Below, one piece after another: positions 1 to 9,290 of a DNA stretch of 52,983 nucleotides. The notes under the pieces were generated by a model, which saw nothing but the letters and a program-made list of their open reading frames with translations, had not been told where the DNA came from and ran no database searches. The translations under genes and the position numbers were made by a program. Position 1 is the stretch's first letter. The number at the start of each line of letters is the position of its first letter. This DNA is from Scybalousia_A sp964639765. GTDB taxonomy: Bacteria > Bacteroidota > Bacteroidia > Bacteroidales > P3. The DNA is taken from contig CAZXEN010000015.1 of assembly GCA_964639765.1 (NCBI GenBank), forward strand, positions 1-52,983, written 5' to 3'.

Positions 1-1212
1 TGTGGAAAAATTATCAAGATTGAAAATATCTTGTGCCACTTGGGTAATTTCCTGCGATGTGATGGTGTCAATATCAGAAAAAGTTTCTTGTAGGCTTTGG
101 ACCTTATTATAATTCAACAATGCCTTGCCGATGGAAAGCATCTCTTCACGATTGTAATCGTTTTGTATTGACAGTTGTCCTTGAAGCTGCTGCTTAGCCT
201 TATGTATCTGCGATTGAGTAAGACGGCAAGAGGTGAAATGTCTTAGAGCTTTTTGTATAAGGTTAAGGGTCTTGTCTATATATTGCGGTTCTGTGCCGGC
301 ATAGATTTGAAAGATACCGTTATCGCTATAAGCATTGTATGAAGACTCCACAAGATAAGCAAAGCCATATTTCTCCCTTATGTTCATATTCAGATAAGAA
401 TTCATGGCAGTAGAACCTAAAATGTTGTTAAGCAAAGAAAAAGCGACCTTTTTGTCATTATTGTAGTCATAACAAGGACAACCATAGATAATATGTGCCT
501 GATAGGTGTCTCGGTTTTCTTCCTTGTATTGCGGACGGTAGCTATACGTAGATTTAGTCCTTTGCCTTGAAATAGAAAACAGAAGGCTATTGAAATACTT
601 CTCTGTAAGTCTTACCCATTTATCAAAATTTATATTTCCCACAGTGGAAACAACTATAAGATTATTAGCCCAATTTCTTTGGATAAAGGCTTTCACTTGT
701 TCGGAAGTAAAAGTCCGTACTCTTTCTTCAGTACCAAGAATCATTCTCCCCAAGCCTGTATCCCTAAAAACAAGATGTTCAAACTCGTCGTATATAAGTT
801 CCATTGGAGAATCTTCGTAAGAGTTTATCTCTTCTATGACTACAGATTTTTCTTTCTCCAATTCCTTTGGCGGGAAAACAGAGTGGAAGATAATGTCTGC
901 AAGCAACTCTGTCGCCCTTTCATAGTGTTGTCTCAGAAAGGTACAAAAAACAGTTGTCTCTTCCTTGGTAGTATAGGCATTAAGTTCCCCTCCTACTCCA
1001 TCAATACGGGAAAGTATGCGGGAAGAAGAACGTTTCTTTGTTCCTTTGAAAATACAGTGTTCTATAAAATGAGCTATACCGTTTTCTTCTGGAAGTTCAT
1101 CACGGCTACCTACATCAATAGTTACTCCAAGATGAGCCACTTCGGAGTCTGTATGCTTGTGTATAAGACGTATTCCGTTGGACAGAGTATGTATTCTGTA
1201 AGGATATTCCAT
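1..1212 (-). CDS. M16 family zinc metallopeptidase (pitrilysin type), 3' end outside window
   Basis: Read from the complement, an open frame starts at ATG 1212 and stays open to the window edge (404 codons), so only the C-terminus is missing. The inverted zinc motif HFIEH lies at residues 48-52, and the acidic stretch VVIEEIN about 75 residues later supplies the third metal ligand, as expected for M16 peptidases. The inactive-type C-terminal domain follows. Single-module M16 proteins in this phylum are about 410-420 residues, so the gene is almost complete. No signal peptide is visible at the chosen start, so a cytoplasmic or processing-type peptidase is inferred; its substrate is unknown. 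It is the last visible gene of the dNK-kdsB-HU/SPOR run. Confidence 0.9.
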   Translation of the reverse strand, partial: MEYPYRIHTLSNGIRLIHKHTDSEVAHLGVTIDVGSRDELPEENGIAHFIEHCIFKGTKKRSSSRILSRIDGVGGELNAYTTKEETTVFCTFLRQHYERATELLADIIFHSVFPPKELEKEKSVVIEEINSYEDSPMELIYDEFEHLVFRDTGLGRMILGTEERVRTFTSEQVKAFIQRNWANNLIVVSTVGNINFDKWVRLTEKYFNSLLFSISRQRTKSTYSYRPQYKEENRDTYQAHIIYGCPCYDYNNDKKVAFSLLNNILGSTAMNSYLNMNIREKYGFAYLVESSYNAYSDNGIFQIYAGTEPQYIDKTLNLIQKALRHFTSCRLTQSQIHKAKQQLQGQLSIQNDYNREEMLSIGKALLNYNKVQSLQETFSDIDTITSQEITQVAQDIFNLDNFST

Positions 1213-1284
1213 CTAAATCTTGTCTCGCAAAAAAAGAAATGTTGTCAGTAGATTCAGCGTCATTGTTTGCGGAAAGACTATACT

Positions 1285-2796
1285 CTATCTTGACATTACA
1301 AAGTATGAACCGCCCATTTTATTAACCATACCTTGCATCAGGTCTGTGGCCTCTTTGAAAGTACGTCTTGAACCATAGCTGACGTAATAGATAGGGTTGC
1401 CGTTCTTTATCTTGGATATAACATAACCGTCATAGCCCAAAGAACGTGCTTTTCTTGCTCCAGCCTCTGCTTTCTGCTTGCTGTCAAAAGAACCTCCTAC
1501 AACATCAAAGCCAAGTTTTGAATGTCCTTGTACAAGCACAGGAGAATTATCTACAACAGGTGCTTCCTGTTCTGGTTTCTTTGTCTCAGGTGCTTTTGGT
1601 GTAGCAGCAGGCTTGGTAGTTTTTGCTGTCTGTTTCTTTGTATTCTGCTCTGCATTCACACCTTCCGGATTAAGTATCTCGGCATTCAGCACTTCTGTAG
1701 GAGAAACTTCCACAGGTTCATTGTCCGTTGTTTCTGTAGGTGTAGCAACAACAGGTTTAACCGATGCTTTCTGAGGTACTTCCCTGACAGGAATGTAATA
1801 AGACAGTTTTTCTGTTACAGGTTTCAAAAAGTCTATATTTTTCAACCAGCCCATATAATGAGCTCCTACAAAACCAGCACACAACAGCAACAAAGCCAGA
1901 ACAATCCAAAAGATAACAAACCAGACTTTCTTTCTATTTTTAGAATGCTTCTTATTTTTCTTTACTGATTCTTCAGAACGGTCATAACGACTAAGAATGT
2001 CCATAGCCTCTTGCTGTAATTCGTCTATGCTTTGTTCCTGTACGTTATCAGAAGTTTCAGAAACAGGAGTATTCATCTCTTCAGGTTCTGCTTGAGGTTC
2101 CTGATATGTTTCTGTTTCGTTTTCCAAAGCAATGTCTGTATGCAAAGGCTCTATTTCTTCACCTGCATTTGTAGGAGTAACGGAGTCTATTTCTATCTCT
2201 TGGTGTTGGGAAATACGTTCTTCTGTCTGTTGTTGTGTTTCCTGTATTCTGTCTTCTTCTTTTATTGTCTCTGAGTGTGCTATTTCGTTGGCAATAGCAT
2301 TGGTTTCAAGATTTTCTTCCACCACAGGCTCAACCACAGGCTCTGTCTTGGTATGGATAGGCTCTATTTCTGTATGAGACTGATAGGTTTTTATATTTTT
2401 CAGTTCTCCAAGGGCAAAAACATCGTCCATCAGATTAAGATTATCCTGAGGGGTGAAAGTATATTCTCCCACATAGCCTTGTTTCAATGTACCAAGTTTG
2501 TCAAGCTGAACAGTTTCTCCTTTCTCCAACTTGGCAATCAAAGAAGAAGAATATTGTTTTATCCATGTTTCAGCGGTTTCTGCAGAGATAAACTCCCGCT
2601 TTGCCATAAAATTGATAAAATCCTTGTTGTCAGCAAGTCTTTTCTCAAAAACAACCTTACGGGAAGGAGGTATGATAGTGCCTGCTGATTCATTTATTTG
2701 GGCAGAAGATGTCTTAACACTAAAAGTTCCCAAGCCAGGTATTTCTGCATTGGTATTGTGTTTTAGATATTCGTATAAATTTTCTACAACGTTCAT
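1285..2796 (-). CDS. HU-CCDC81 and SPOR domain-containing membrane protein
   Basis: The 503-residue protein has three parts. Residues 1-135 resemble the paired prokaryotic HU-CCDC81 domains, with a typical GLGTF turn near residue 21. An acidic, low-complexity stretch of Glu, Thr and Gln follows to about 280. One transmembrane helix at 291-313 is preceded by a lysine-rich cytoplasmic anchor. After a Pro/Thr/Lys-rich periplasmic linker, residues 420-503 form a SPOR domain, which in known families binds denuded glycan strands of septal peptidoglycan. The topology suggests a cytoplasmic HU-like head linked across the inner membrane to the cell wall. A role in division or envelope organisation is inferred. 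It lies 9 bp downstream of kdsB and is probably co-transcribed. Confidence 0.88.
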   Translation of the reverse strand: MNVVENLYEYLKHNTNAEIPGLGTFSVKTSSAQINESAGTIIPPSRKVVFEKRLADNKDFINFMAKREFISAETAETWIKQYSSSLIAKLEKGETVQLDKLGTLKQGYVGEYTFTPQDNLNLMDDVFALGELKNIKTYQSHTEIEPIHTKTEPVVEPVVEENLETNAIANEIAHSETIKEEDRIQETQQQTEERISQHQEIEIDSVTPTNAGEEIEPLHTDIALENETETYQEPQAEPEEMNTPVSETSDNVQEQSIDELQQEAMDILSRYDRSEESVKKNKKHSKNRKKVWFVIFWIVLALLLLCAGFVGAHYMGWLKNIDFLKPVTEKLSYYIPVREVPQKASVKPVVATPTETTDNEPVEVSPTEVLNAEILNPEGVNAEQNTKKQTAKTTKPAATPKAPETKKPEQEAPVVDNSPVLVQGHSKLGFDVVGGSFDSKQKAEAGARKARSLGYDGYVISKIKNGNPIYYVSYGSRRTFKEATDLMQGMVNKMGGSYFVMSR

Positions 2797-2805
2797 ATTA
2801 TATCT

Positions 2806-3555
2806 TTATTTATTGATTATTCTTATTACATTTTCCAAGTCCGAAGGCGTATCTACTCCTATGGAATCTATATCTGTTTTGTTTACTATTATGTTGTATC
2901 CGTTTTCCAACCAGCGCAATTGCTCAAGTTTTTCAGTTTTTTCCAACAAGCTTTCCGACAAGAGACATATTTCCTTCAAAACTTTGGTCTTATAACCATA
3001 TATGCCTATATGCTTGAAGTATATTCCTTTGCCGAGTGTTTCGTTTTGCCTTTCTCTGTCAAAAGGAATTGCCGAACGGGAAAAATACAAGGCTTTGCTG
3101 TATTTGCTGCAAACAACTTTTACCACGTTAGGGTCTGACACATCTTTGTAATCCGTTATTTCCTTGCAGAGAGTTACTATATCGGCTTGACTGTTTTGAA
3201 AACCCTCCAAGACTTTCTGTATCTGTTCTTTTCTGATAAGAGGTTCATCACCTTGTATGTTTACGGCTATATCAAAAGTTTCTCCTCTTTGCTCAAATAA
3301 ATTCACAACAGCTTTGCATCTCTCTGTCCCACAAGAAAGGGAAGAGGAGGTCATTATCGCTTTACCGTTATGAATATTCACGGTTTGGAATATTCTGTCG
3401 TCGTCTGTTGCAACCAATACTTCGTCAAACAGTCCGGAATTCTTGACACTGTCATAAACCCACATAATCATCGGCTTGTTGTTTATGAGTGCCAACGGTT
3501 TCCCCTCAAAACGGGAGGACTGATAACGTGCTGGTATGATTGCTATTGTTTTCAT
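2806..3555 (-). CDS. kdsB: 3-deoxy-manno-octulosonate cytidylyltransferase (CMP-KDO synthetase)
   Basis: The protein activates KDO with CTP to give CMP-KDO, the donor for the inner core of lipopolysaccharide. It is 249 residues, the usual KdsB length. The nucleotide-binding start AIIPARYQSSRFEGKPL at residues 5-21 is the CMP-sugar synthetase signature. QGDEPLI in the middle of the chain and the C-terminal segment SIGVDTPSDLENV are also family-typical. It starts 2 bp after the deoxynucleoside kinase stop codon and ends 9 bp before the HU/SPOR gene, so an operon is likely. No missing key residues were noticed. Confidence 0.95.
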   Translation of the reverse strand: MKTIAIIPARYQSSRFEGKPLALINNKPMIMWVYDSVKNSGLFDEVLVATDDDRIFQTVNIHNGKAIMTSSSLSCGTERCKAVVNLFEQRGETFDIAVNIQGDEPLIRKEQIQKVLEGFQNSQADIVTLCKEITDYKDVSDPNVVKVVCSKYSKALYFSRSAIPFDRERQNETLGKGIYFKHIGIYGYKTKVLKEICLLSESLLEKTEKLEQLRWLENGYNIIVNKTDIDSIGVDTPSDLENVIRIINK

Positions 3556-3557
3556 TC

Positions 3558-4169
3558 TTAGAATAATCCGTTAATATTTGCATTGATTTTCTCTATCACG
3601 GTGCCCAAATCTTCTGGTTTGTCTATAATATTCAGGGAATCCACATCAATAATCAGTTTATTGCCTTGATAATCGGCAATCCATTCCTCATATCTTTTGT
3701 TCAATGAAGTAATATAATCCAAACGTATAGAAGATTCATAGGCTCTTCCTCTGTTGGTTATAAGATTTATAAGAGTAGGTATTGACGCTCTGAGGTATAT
3801 AAGCAAATCCGGCTTTGGAGTAAGAGAAACCATAAGGTTGAAAAGAGAAATATATGTGCCGTAATCCTTGTCTGAAAGCAGCCCCATGCTGTACAAGTTT
3901 GGAGCAAAGATGTAAGCATCTTCGTAAAGAGTACGATCCTGTATTATGTCTTTATACTTGTTGTAGCAATCTATAACATTGGCAAAGCGTTTGTGAAGAA
4001 AATATATTTGCAGATTAAAAGCCCAACGTCGCATATCTGCATAAAAGTCTGAAATATAAGGATTGTCGTCCAAATCTTCATATAACGGAGTCCAAGCAAA
4101 ATGTTTAGCCAACATATTTGTCAGAGTAGTCTTTCCACTTCCTATATTTCCAGCTATGGCAACATACAT
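3558..4169 (-). CDS. Deoxynucleoside kinase (deoxyadenosine/deoxyguanosine kinase family)
   Basis: The 203-residue protein begins with a P-loop GNIGSGKT at residues 7-14 and carries DRTLYED near residue 78, matching the E/DRS motif of the dNK/thymidine-kinase-2-like fold. A lid region with Arg residues lies near NRGRAYESS. It is expected to phosphorylate purine deoxynucleosides in the salvage pathway; substrate preference cannot be read from sequence. It is the first gene of the minus-strand operon continuing into kdsB 2 bp later. A promoter with the phylum consensus lies just upstream at 4199-4228. Confidence 0.88.
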   Translation of the reverse strand: MYVAIAGNIGSGKTTLTNMLAKHFAWTPLYEDLDDNPYISDFYADMRRWAFNLQIYFLHKRFANVIDCYNKYKDIIQDRTLYEDAYIFAPNLYSMGLLSDKDYGTYISLFNLMVSLTPKPDLLIYLRASIPTLINLITNRGRAYESSIRLDYITSLNKRYEEWIADYQGNKLIIDVDSLNIIDKPEDLGTVIEKINANINGLF

Positions 4170-4198
4170 TTTTATATAAGTCTTTTAAATTTAAACGG

Positions 4199-4228
4199 CA
4201 AAGTTACAAAAATATTTAAAAACTCAAA
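4199..4228 (-). promoter_or_regulatory. Promoter of the deoxynucleoside kinase-kdsB operon
   Basis: On the complement, TAACTTTG (4199-4206) matches the Bacteroidota -7 consensus TAnnTTTG. TTTG (4225-4228) lies 18 nt upstream as the -33 element. It is 30 nt upstream of the kinase ATG and divergent from the promoter at 4244-4277. Confidence 0.7.
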
Positions 4229-4243
4229 AGAAATATCAATTGT

Positions 4244-4277
4244 TTTGAACTTAATTACATTTTTTTTTCTACTTTTG
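4244..4277 (+). promoter_or_regulatory. Promoter of the gene pair starting at 4300
   Basis: TACTTTTG (4270-4277) matches TAnnTTTG. TTTG at 4244-4247 lies 22 nt upstream, slightly longer than the usual spacing. The ATG follows 23 nt after the -7 box. Confidence 0.6.
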
Positions 4278-4299
4278 CCACACAAATAACAGAAATATC

Positions 4300-4893
4300 A
4301 TGAAGATAATTTTAGTTTTAGGCTTGGTTCTCATTATTGTAGGCTTAACAAAAAGAATTAGTGCAAACAAAAAGATAAAAAATGAACAATATTCAGAAGA
4401 AGAGGTAAAAAAACTCCTTAAACAAAAAGTAAAATGGACATGGGTTCTTATATTAGGTCTGTTGCCTTTTGTGTTTATGGCTATTCTTCTTATGTCAATT
4501 GCCTACAGCTGTTCCAATCATTCCTATCATGAGCCAAGCCAAGAGGCTGTCCTTACAGAATATCTTCTTTATTTCCCAAACAATGACAGCATAAATGTCT
4601 GCATAGAAACAGATGCTGATTCGCAGGAAGGATTTGTTACTTTCTACACAAAAAAAGAAGACACAACAGACAAAGGGTTCAAGATAAACACCCTGAACAC
4701 TTGCTACCAAATAAAGAAAGACACTCTGTTTTTGTATTACCTGAACACCGACACAGAGATCGTACAGGAAATTCCAGAGAAGTTGGAGAACATATTTATC
4801 AAAGCCAATGGATTAAGCAAGGAAAGATTTGAAAGCATCAAAAACGACACCGGCTTTATCCTGATAACAGACGGACAAAAAAAGACAGAATAA
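4300..4893 (+). CDS. Hypothetical protein with two transmembrane segments
   Basis: I do not recognise the family. The 197-residue protein has a hydrophobic N-terminus (about residues 2-19), a lysine-rich cytoplasmic loop, and a second membrane helix at about 47-70 that ends in YSCSNHSYH. A soluble C-terminal domain of about 125 residues, rich in Asp, Thr and Lys, follows and probably lies on the periplasmic side. Its stop codon shares one base with the start of the barrel gene at 4893 (TAATG), which indicates translational coupling. A shared envelope function with that gene is inferred only from this linkage. Confidence 0.75.
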   Translation: MKIILVLGLVLIIVGLTKRISANKKIKNEQYSEEEVKKLLKQKVKWTWVLILGLLPFVFMAILLMSIAYSCSNHSYHEPSQEAVLTEYLLYFPNNDSINVCIETDADSQEGFVTFYTKKEDTTDKGFKINTLNTCYQIKKDTLFLYYLNTDTEIVQEIPEKLENIFIKANGLSKERFESIKNDTGFILITDGQKKTE

Positions 4894-6089
4894 TGAAAAA
4901 ACTTTTACCTATACTTGTTTTGTTGATGTTTGCAAAGATTTCCATTTCACAGGAAACTGCAAAGGAAAACAGTCTGTATTTTGACCTTGAGGCTCAGGGA
5001 GTATTCAACAATCATGAGTTCAAAAGACATATTGCATACGGCTATACTCTTGGAGGTTTCAGACTTGTTCCCAAACTATCCTACAACATAACCAATGATC
5101 TAAGCCTTGATGCAGGAATCAATGCTTTAAGATATTGGGGTGCAAACGAATATCCTTTGTATAATTATGTCTCAGTGCCGGAATATGACTCTGTGAAACA
5201 ACAGAAATATCTTCATGTCCTTCCTTATTTCCGCTTTACTTGGCAGATAAACGACAAAACATCGCTTCTTGTGGGAAATATAGACAACAGCGACGGACAT
5301 GGCTTGGATATTGCTCTTTGGAATCCGGAACTTGGGTTTTCCATGGACAGTGAAGAGGGTCTGCAACTAAGATACAACTCCAAATACTGGCAGAATGAAG
5401 TATGGGTGAATTGGCAGAACTTCAATTTCAAGAACGATATAGACAGAGAAAGTTTTCTTTTGGGAATAAGCGGCAGTATAATGGGCGAGTACTCCAAAAA
5501 ATCAGCCACGGAACATATGTATTCCAACACTCATTATCTTGTTTTGGATTATTCGTTTCTGTGGCAGCATCACGGAGGCGAACTGGATACACTTTCCTCT
5601 TTGGATTTGGACCACTGGATTAACGGAAATATAGGCTTGAATTATATGATATCCCTTCCAAGAAGCAAAGTCTATGGCCTGATGTTTTCTCTTGACTGGC
5701 TGTATTGCAAAGCTTTGAAGAATGACACTTGGTTTTTTAAGGCAGGCAATGCTTTATTTGCAAAAGTCTCCTTGTTTGGCCAGAGATATTCGGCACGTCT
5801 GGGTTACTACTATTCCAAAGATATGATAAGTTTCTACGGTTCTCCTTTCTTTTCCAACATTGCACAAAGAAACACCATGGAATATTATCCTGAGAACAAA
5901 CTCCTGTATGCACATTTTGACTATACTCTCTACAAGAAGAAAAATGCCGACATATCCGTTTTTACTGATTTATACTACAAGCTGGATAAAAACACCAGCC
6001 TCGCACAAGAGACAAACCAACTGAGCTTTTCCTTGGGTATAAAGACAGAGATAGGCACAAGACACCTGATTGGTAACTTCAACCGTTAG
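4893..6089 (+). CDS. Predicted outer membrane beta-barrel protein
   Basis: The 398-residue protein has a signal peptide (residues 1-19, cleavage near ISISQ/E). Its body is rich in aromatic residues and alternates amphipathic strands, for example LHVLPYFRFTW, and ends without a membrane helix. Strand-like segments run through almost the full length, so a barrel of many strands with short turns is likely. No porin or transporter subfamily is recognised, so function is open. It overlaps the upstream membrane protein by one base and ends before a bidirectional terminator at 6131-6160. The porin-like protein at 46296 is of similar size, but I saw no clear sequence match between them. Confidence 0.7.
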   Translation: MKKLLPILVLLMFAKISISQETAKENSLYFDLEAQGVFNNHEFKRHIAYGYTLGGFRLVPKLSYNITNDLSLDAGINALRYWGANEYPLYNYVSVPEYDSVKQQKYLHVLPYFRFTWQINDKTSLLVGNIDNSDGHGLDIALWNPELGFSMDSEEGLQLRYNSKYWQNEVWVNWQNFNFKNDIDRESFLLGISGSIMGEYSKKSATEHMYSNTHYLVLDYSFLWQHHGGELDTLSSLDLDHWINGNIGLNYMISLPRSKVYGLMFSLDWLYCKALKNDTWFFKAGNALFAKVSLFGQRYSARLGYYYSKDMISFYGSPFFSNIAQRNTMEYYPENKLLYAHFDYTLYKKKNADISVFTDLYYKLDKNTSLAQETNQLSFSLGIKTEIGTRHLIGNFNR

Positions 6090-6130
6090 ACATCTTTATT
6101 ACACAGTTTTGGCTTGTTTCTCCTGTACAA

Positions 6131-6160
6131 AAAAAGAACGGAGGTTTCCCCGTTCCTTTG
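6131..6160. terminator. Bidirectional intrinsic terminator
   Basis: The stem GAACGG (6136-6141) / CCGTTC (6150-6155) has an 8-nt loop. It has an A run on the left and T-rich sequence on the right. It lies between the convergent barrel gene (+) and leuS (-) and can serve both. Confidence 0.65.
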
Positions 6161-6192
6161 TTCATAAAGTGTTTAAACAAGTGCATTGACCC

Positions 6193-9015
6193 TTATTTCA
6201 CCACAATATTGACTATCTTGCCGGGAACAAAGATAACCTTAAGGATTTCCTTGCCCTCTATATGTTTCTGCAATTGTTCATTGGCTAAAACGTCCTGTTT
6301 GATTTCTTCAGCATCTTTATCCAAAGGATATTCAATAAAGGCCTTTGTCTTTCCATTGACCGAGACAGGATAACGATAGGCTGTGTCTTTCAGATACTCC
6401 TCCAAGTATTCAGGAAACTTGGCGTATGTTATTGTATCTGTTTCGCCCATCAAGTGCCACAACTCCTCTGCTATATGCGGAGCAAACGGAGAAATCAGGA
6501 CACAGACAGGCTTCAATATCGCCTGCTTGTGACATTTCTTGTCGGTAAGCTCATTGCACATAATCATAAACGTGCTTATGCAAGTATTCAAGGAAAACCT
6601 TTCCACATCGTCCTCTATTTTCTTTATACCCCTATGAAGTATCTGCAGTTCTTCTCTTGTAGGCTCTTCATCGGTAAGACATATCCCATCCTCGTTCATA
6701 AACATACGCCAGAACTTTTTCAAGAAACGGCTTACTCCTTCTATACCTTGAACGTCCCAAGGTTTGGACTGCTCCACAGGTCCAAGGAACATCTCATACA
6801 AACGCAGGGTATCTGCACCGTATTTTTCAACCAATGAATCCGGATTGATGACATTGTACAGACTCTTCGACATTTTTTCCACTTCGTTGCCACAAATATA
6901 CTTGCCGTCTTCCAACACAAATTCTGCATCTTCAAACTCTGCTCGCCATTTTCTTAGGGCGTCAATATCAACAACATTGTTTGCATCAACCAAAGAAATA
7001 TCTATATGTATAGGGTCTGTATCCCCGTAAGAGCCTTTCAGATTATAGGAAACATAGGTATCCTTTACAGGTATGTTACCTTCGTTTCCGTTGTTCTTGT
7101 CCTGCTTTACCCTATACACAAAACAGCTCTTTCCTTGTATCATGCCCTGATTTACAAGACGCTGATAAGGTTCGTCCTTGCAACAAAGACCTATGTCAAA
7201 CAGGAACTTGGAAATAAACCTTGAATAAAGAAGATGTCCTGTGGCGTGTTCTGAACCTCCCACATACAAATCTACATTCTGCCAGTATTCGTTTGCCTGC
7301 TTGGAGAAAAACTCTTCTTCGTTGTCAGGATCCATATACCTCAAAGAGTAAGCATTTGAACCGGCAAAACCCGGCATTGTATTTGTCTCGTATGGATAGC
7401 CGTCAAAAGTCCAATTCTCTGCCCTTGCCAAAGGAGGCTCACCGTTTTCCGTAGGAAGATAGGAAGACACCTCAGGCAAAAGCAAAGGCAGGTCTTCAAG
7501 CCTCAAAACATTTGGTATTCCATTCTTGTAATAAACAGGGAAAGGCTCTCCCCAATATCTCTGACGTGAGAATATTGCATCTCTCAAACGATAGTTGGTT
7601 GTGGCATATCCAAGTTTATGCTCTTCTATATAGTTGATCGCTTTGTCTATTGCTTCCTTTACATTTAACCCGTTCAAGAAACCCGAGTGAATCATTTTAC
7701 CTTCTTTTGCATCTCGGCTCTCCTTCCATGCGTATGTGTTGCTCTCCAGTTCTCCTTCAGGCAGAACCACCTCAAGAATAGGAAGCATAAACTTCTTGGC
7801 AAAAGCAAAGTCCCTACTATCATGAGCAGGTACAGCCATGATTGCTCCTGTTCCATAACCCATAAGAACATAATCGGAAATATATATAGGTATCTGTTTC
7901 TTGTTTACAGGATTTATGGCGTAAGCCCCTGTAAACATTCCACTGACTTGCTTCACATCGGCTTCCCTCTCCCTCTCAGAACGGGATTTTGTCTGCTCTA
8001 TGTAATGTTTTACCTCTACCTTGTAATTATCCGTAGTGATTTTCTCCACCAAAGGATGCTCCGGAGATAGAACCATGAAACTTACTCCAAAGATAGTGTC
8101 GGCTCTTGTGGTAAAGACTTCCAAGACGTCATTAAAACCCTTGATGCCAAAATAGACTGCACAACCCCTGCTCTTTCCTATCCAGTTTCTTTGCACTTCC
8201 TTTATGCTGTCTGTCCAGTCCAAGGTGTCCAAACCTTTGAGGAGTCTTTCAGCGTATGCAGTTATCCTCAAAGACCATTGTTGCATAGGCTTTCTTTCCA
8301 CAGGATAACCTCCTCTGACACTTACACCATTTACAACCTCATCATTGGCAAGCACTGTTCCAAGTTTCTCACACCAGTTAACCATGGAAACAGAAAGATA
8401 CGCCAAACGGTAGTTCATAAGGACATCGCTTTTTTCTTTATCTGAGTAGTTGTTCCACTCTTCTGCCGTAAAGGAGAGTTGCTTGGTCTGTGCTGCGTTG
8501 ATGTTTGCAGAACCCTCTTTTTCAAAAACTTCTATCAGTTCCTGAATAGGACGGGCTTGATTGCAGTCATTACAAAAATAAGAGTTGAAAAGTTGGATAA
8601 AAGTCCATTGTGTCCATTTATAATATTTTGGATCGCACGTTCTTACCTCTCTGTCCCAATCGTATGAAAGTCCTATAAGGTTCAGCTGTTGCTTGTATCT
8701 TGCTATGTTTTTCTCGGTTGTGATGGCAGGATGCTGTCCTGTCTGGATAGCATATTGCTCTGCAGGTAATCCGTATGAGTCAAAACCCATAGGATGCAGG
8801 ACATTGAAACCCTTTAACCTTTTATATCTTGCAAAAATATCAGAAGCTATGTAACCCAAAGGATGTCCCACGTGCAGACCTGCTCCACTTGGATAAGGAA
8901 ACATATCCAAAACATAATATTTTTCTTTATTGTTGTCTATTTCAGTCTTGTAAGTTTTGTTGTCTTGCCAAAACTTCTGCCATTTTCTTTCAATCTCGTT
9001 AAAATTGTATTCCAT
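6193..9015 (-). CDS. leuS: Leucyl-tRNA synthetase
   Basis: This class I synthetase charges tRNA-Leu. With the ATG at 9015 it is 940 residues, normal for Bacteroidota LeuRS. The HIGH-type motif is HVGH at 48-51 and KMSKS is at 714-718. The editing CP1 domain lies between, including VPAHDSRDFAFAKKF, a characteristic editing-site segment. A longer open frame exists upstream to 9138. The extra 41 residues are unlike any LeuRS start and overlap the -7 promoter box at 9033-9040, so I reject them. The gene is monocistronic, ending near the bidirectional terminator at 6131-6160. Confidence 0.97.
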   Translation of the reverse strand: MEYNFNEIERKWQKFWQDNKTYKTEIDNNKEKYYVLDMFPYPSGAGLHVGHPLGYIASDIFARYKRLKGFNVLHPMGFDSYGLPAEQYAIQTGQHPAITTEKNIARYKQQLNLIGLSYDWDREVRTCDPKYYKWTQWTFIQLFNSYFCNDCNQARPIQELIEVFEKEGSANINAAQTKQLSFTAEEWNNYSDKEKSDVLMNYRLAYLSVSMVNWCEKLGTVLANDEVVNGVSVRGGYPVERKPMQQWSLRITAYAERLLKGLDTLDWTDSIKEVQRNWIGKSRGCAVYFGIKGFNDVLEVFTTRADTIFGVSFMVLSPEHPLVEKITTDNYKVEVKHYIEQTKSRSEREREADVKQVSGMFTGAYAINPVNKKQIPIYISDYVLMGYGTGAIMAVPAHDSRDFAFAKKFMLPILEVVLPEGELESNTYAWKESRDAKEGKMIHSGFLNGLNVKEAIDKAINYIEEHKLGYATTNYRLRDAIFSRQRYWGEPFPVYYKNGIPNVLRLEDLPLLLPEVSSYLPTENGEPPLARAENWTFDGYPYETNTMPGFAGSNAYSLRYMDPDNEEEFFSKQANEYWQNVDLYVGGSEHATGHLLYSRFISKFLFDIGLCCKDEPYQRLVNQGMIQGKSCFVYRVKQDKNNGNEGNIPVKDTYVSYNLKGSYGDTDPIHIDISLVDANNVVDIDALRKWRAEFEDAEFVLEDGKYICGNEVEKMSKSLYNVINPDSLVEKYGADTLRLYEMFLGPVEQSKPWDVQGIEGVSRFLKKFWRMFMNEDGICLTDEEPTREELQILHRGIKKIEDDVERFSLNTCISTFMIMCNELTDKKCHKQAILKPVCVLISPFAPHIAEELWHLMGETDTITYAKFPEYLEEYLKDTAYRYPVSVNGKTKAFIEYPLDKDAEEIKQDVLANEQLQKHIEGKEILKVIFVPGKIVNIVVK

Positions 9016-9032
9016 TATGTGCAAATTTTCCG

Positions 9033-9040
9033 CAAAAATA
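9033..9040 (-). promoter_or_regulatory. -7 box of the leuS promoter
   Basis: TATTTTTG on the complement matches TAnnTTTG exactly and lies 17 nt upstream of the leuS ATG. No convincing TTTG is seen at the usual -33 distance. Further upstream (9110-9160) the word AAGACTT occurs twice and its complement AAGTCTT once. The rest of 9041-9230 shows no gene. Confidence 0.5.
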
Positions 9041-9230
9041 CAAAAACTTTTAAAACTGACATATACTCCAATCTGAGAATGGCCGATTTTATCTTTTGGC
9101 ATTTGGGAAAAGTCTTCGTTTTTGAATCCAAAAATCAAGACTTTTATATAAAAAGACTTGGTTTTTGTTTTTAAAACTTGATGTATTTTCCACGACTACA
9201 AGAGAAGGAAATACAGGCCTTCCAAAACAC

Positions 9231-9263
9231 AAAAAAAAGAGGAACAAATCCAAGACTTGTTCC
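9231..9263 (-). terminator. Intrinsic terminator downstream of DUF4293 gene
   Basis: The 7-bp stem GGAACAA (9241-9247) / TTGTTCC (9257-9263) is followed on the complement by an eight-T run from 9238 downward. The orientation fits the end of the threonine dehydrogenase/DUF4293 operon. Confidence 0.75.
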
Positions 9264-9290
9264 CCGATAGGTTTGTTTACAAAAAGGTCT

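Noticed and set aside
679..1251. 190-codon frame on the plus strand
   Set aside because: It lies antisense inside the M16 peptidase gene, whose zinc motif and family-like start are clear.
9016..9138. N-terminal extension of leuS by 41 residues
   Set aside because: Not LeuRS-like, and it would place the promoter -7 box inside the coding region.
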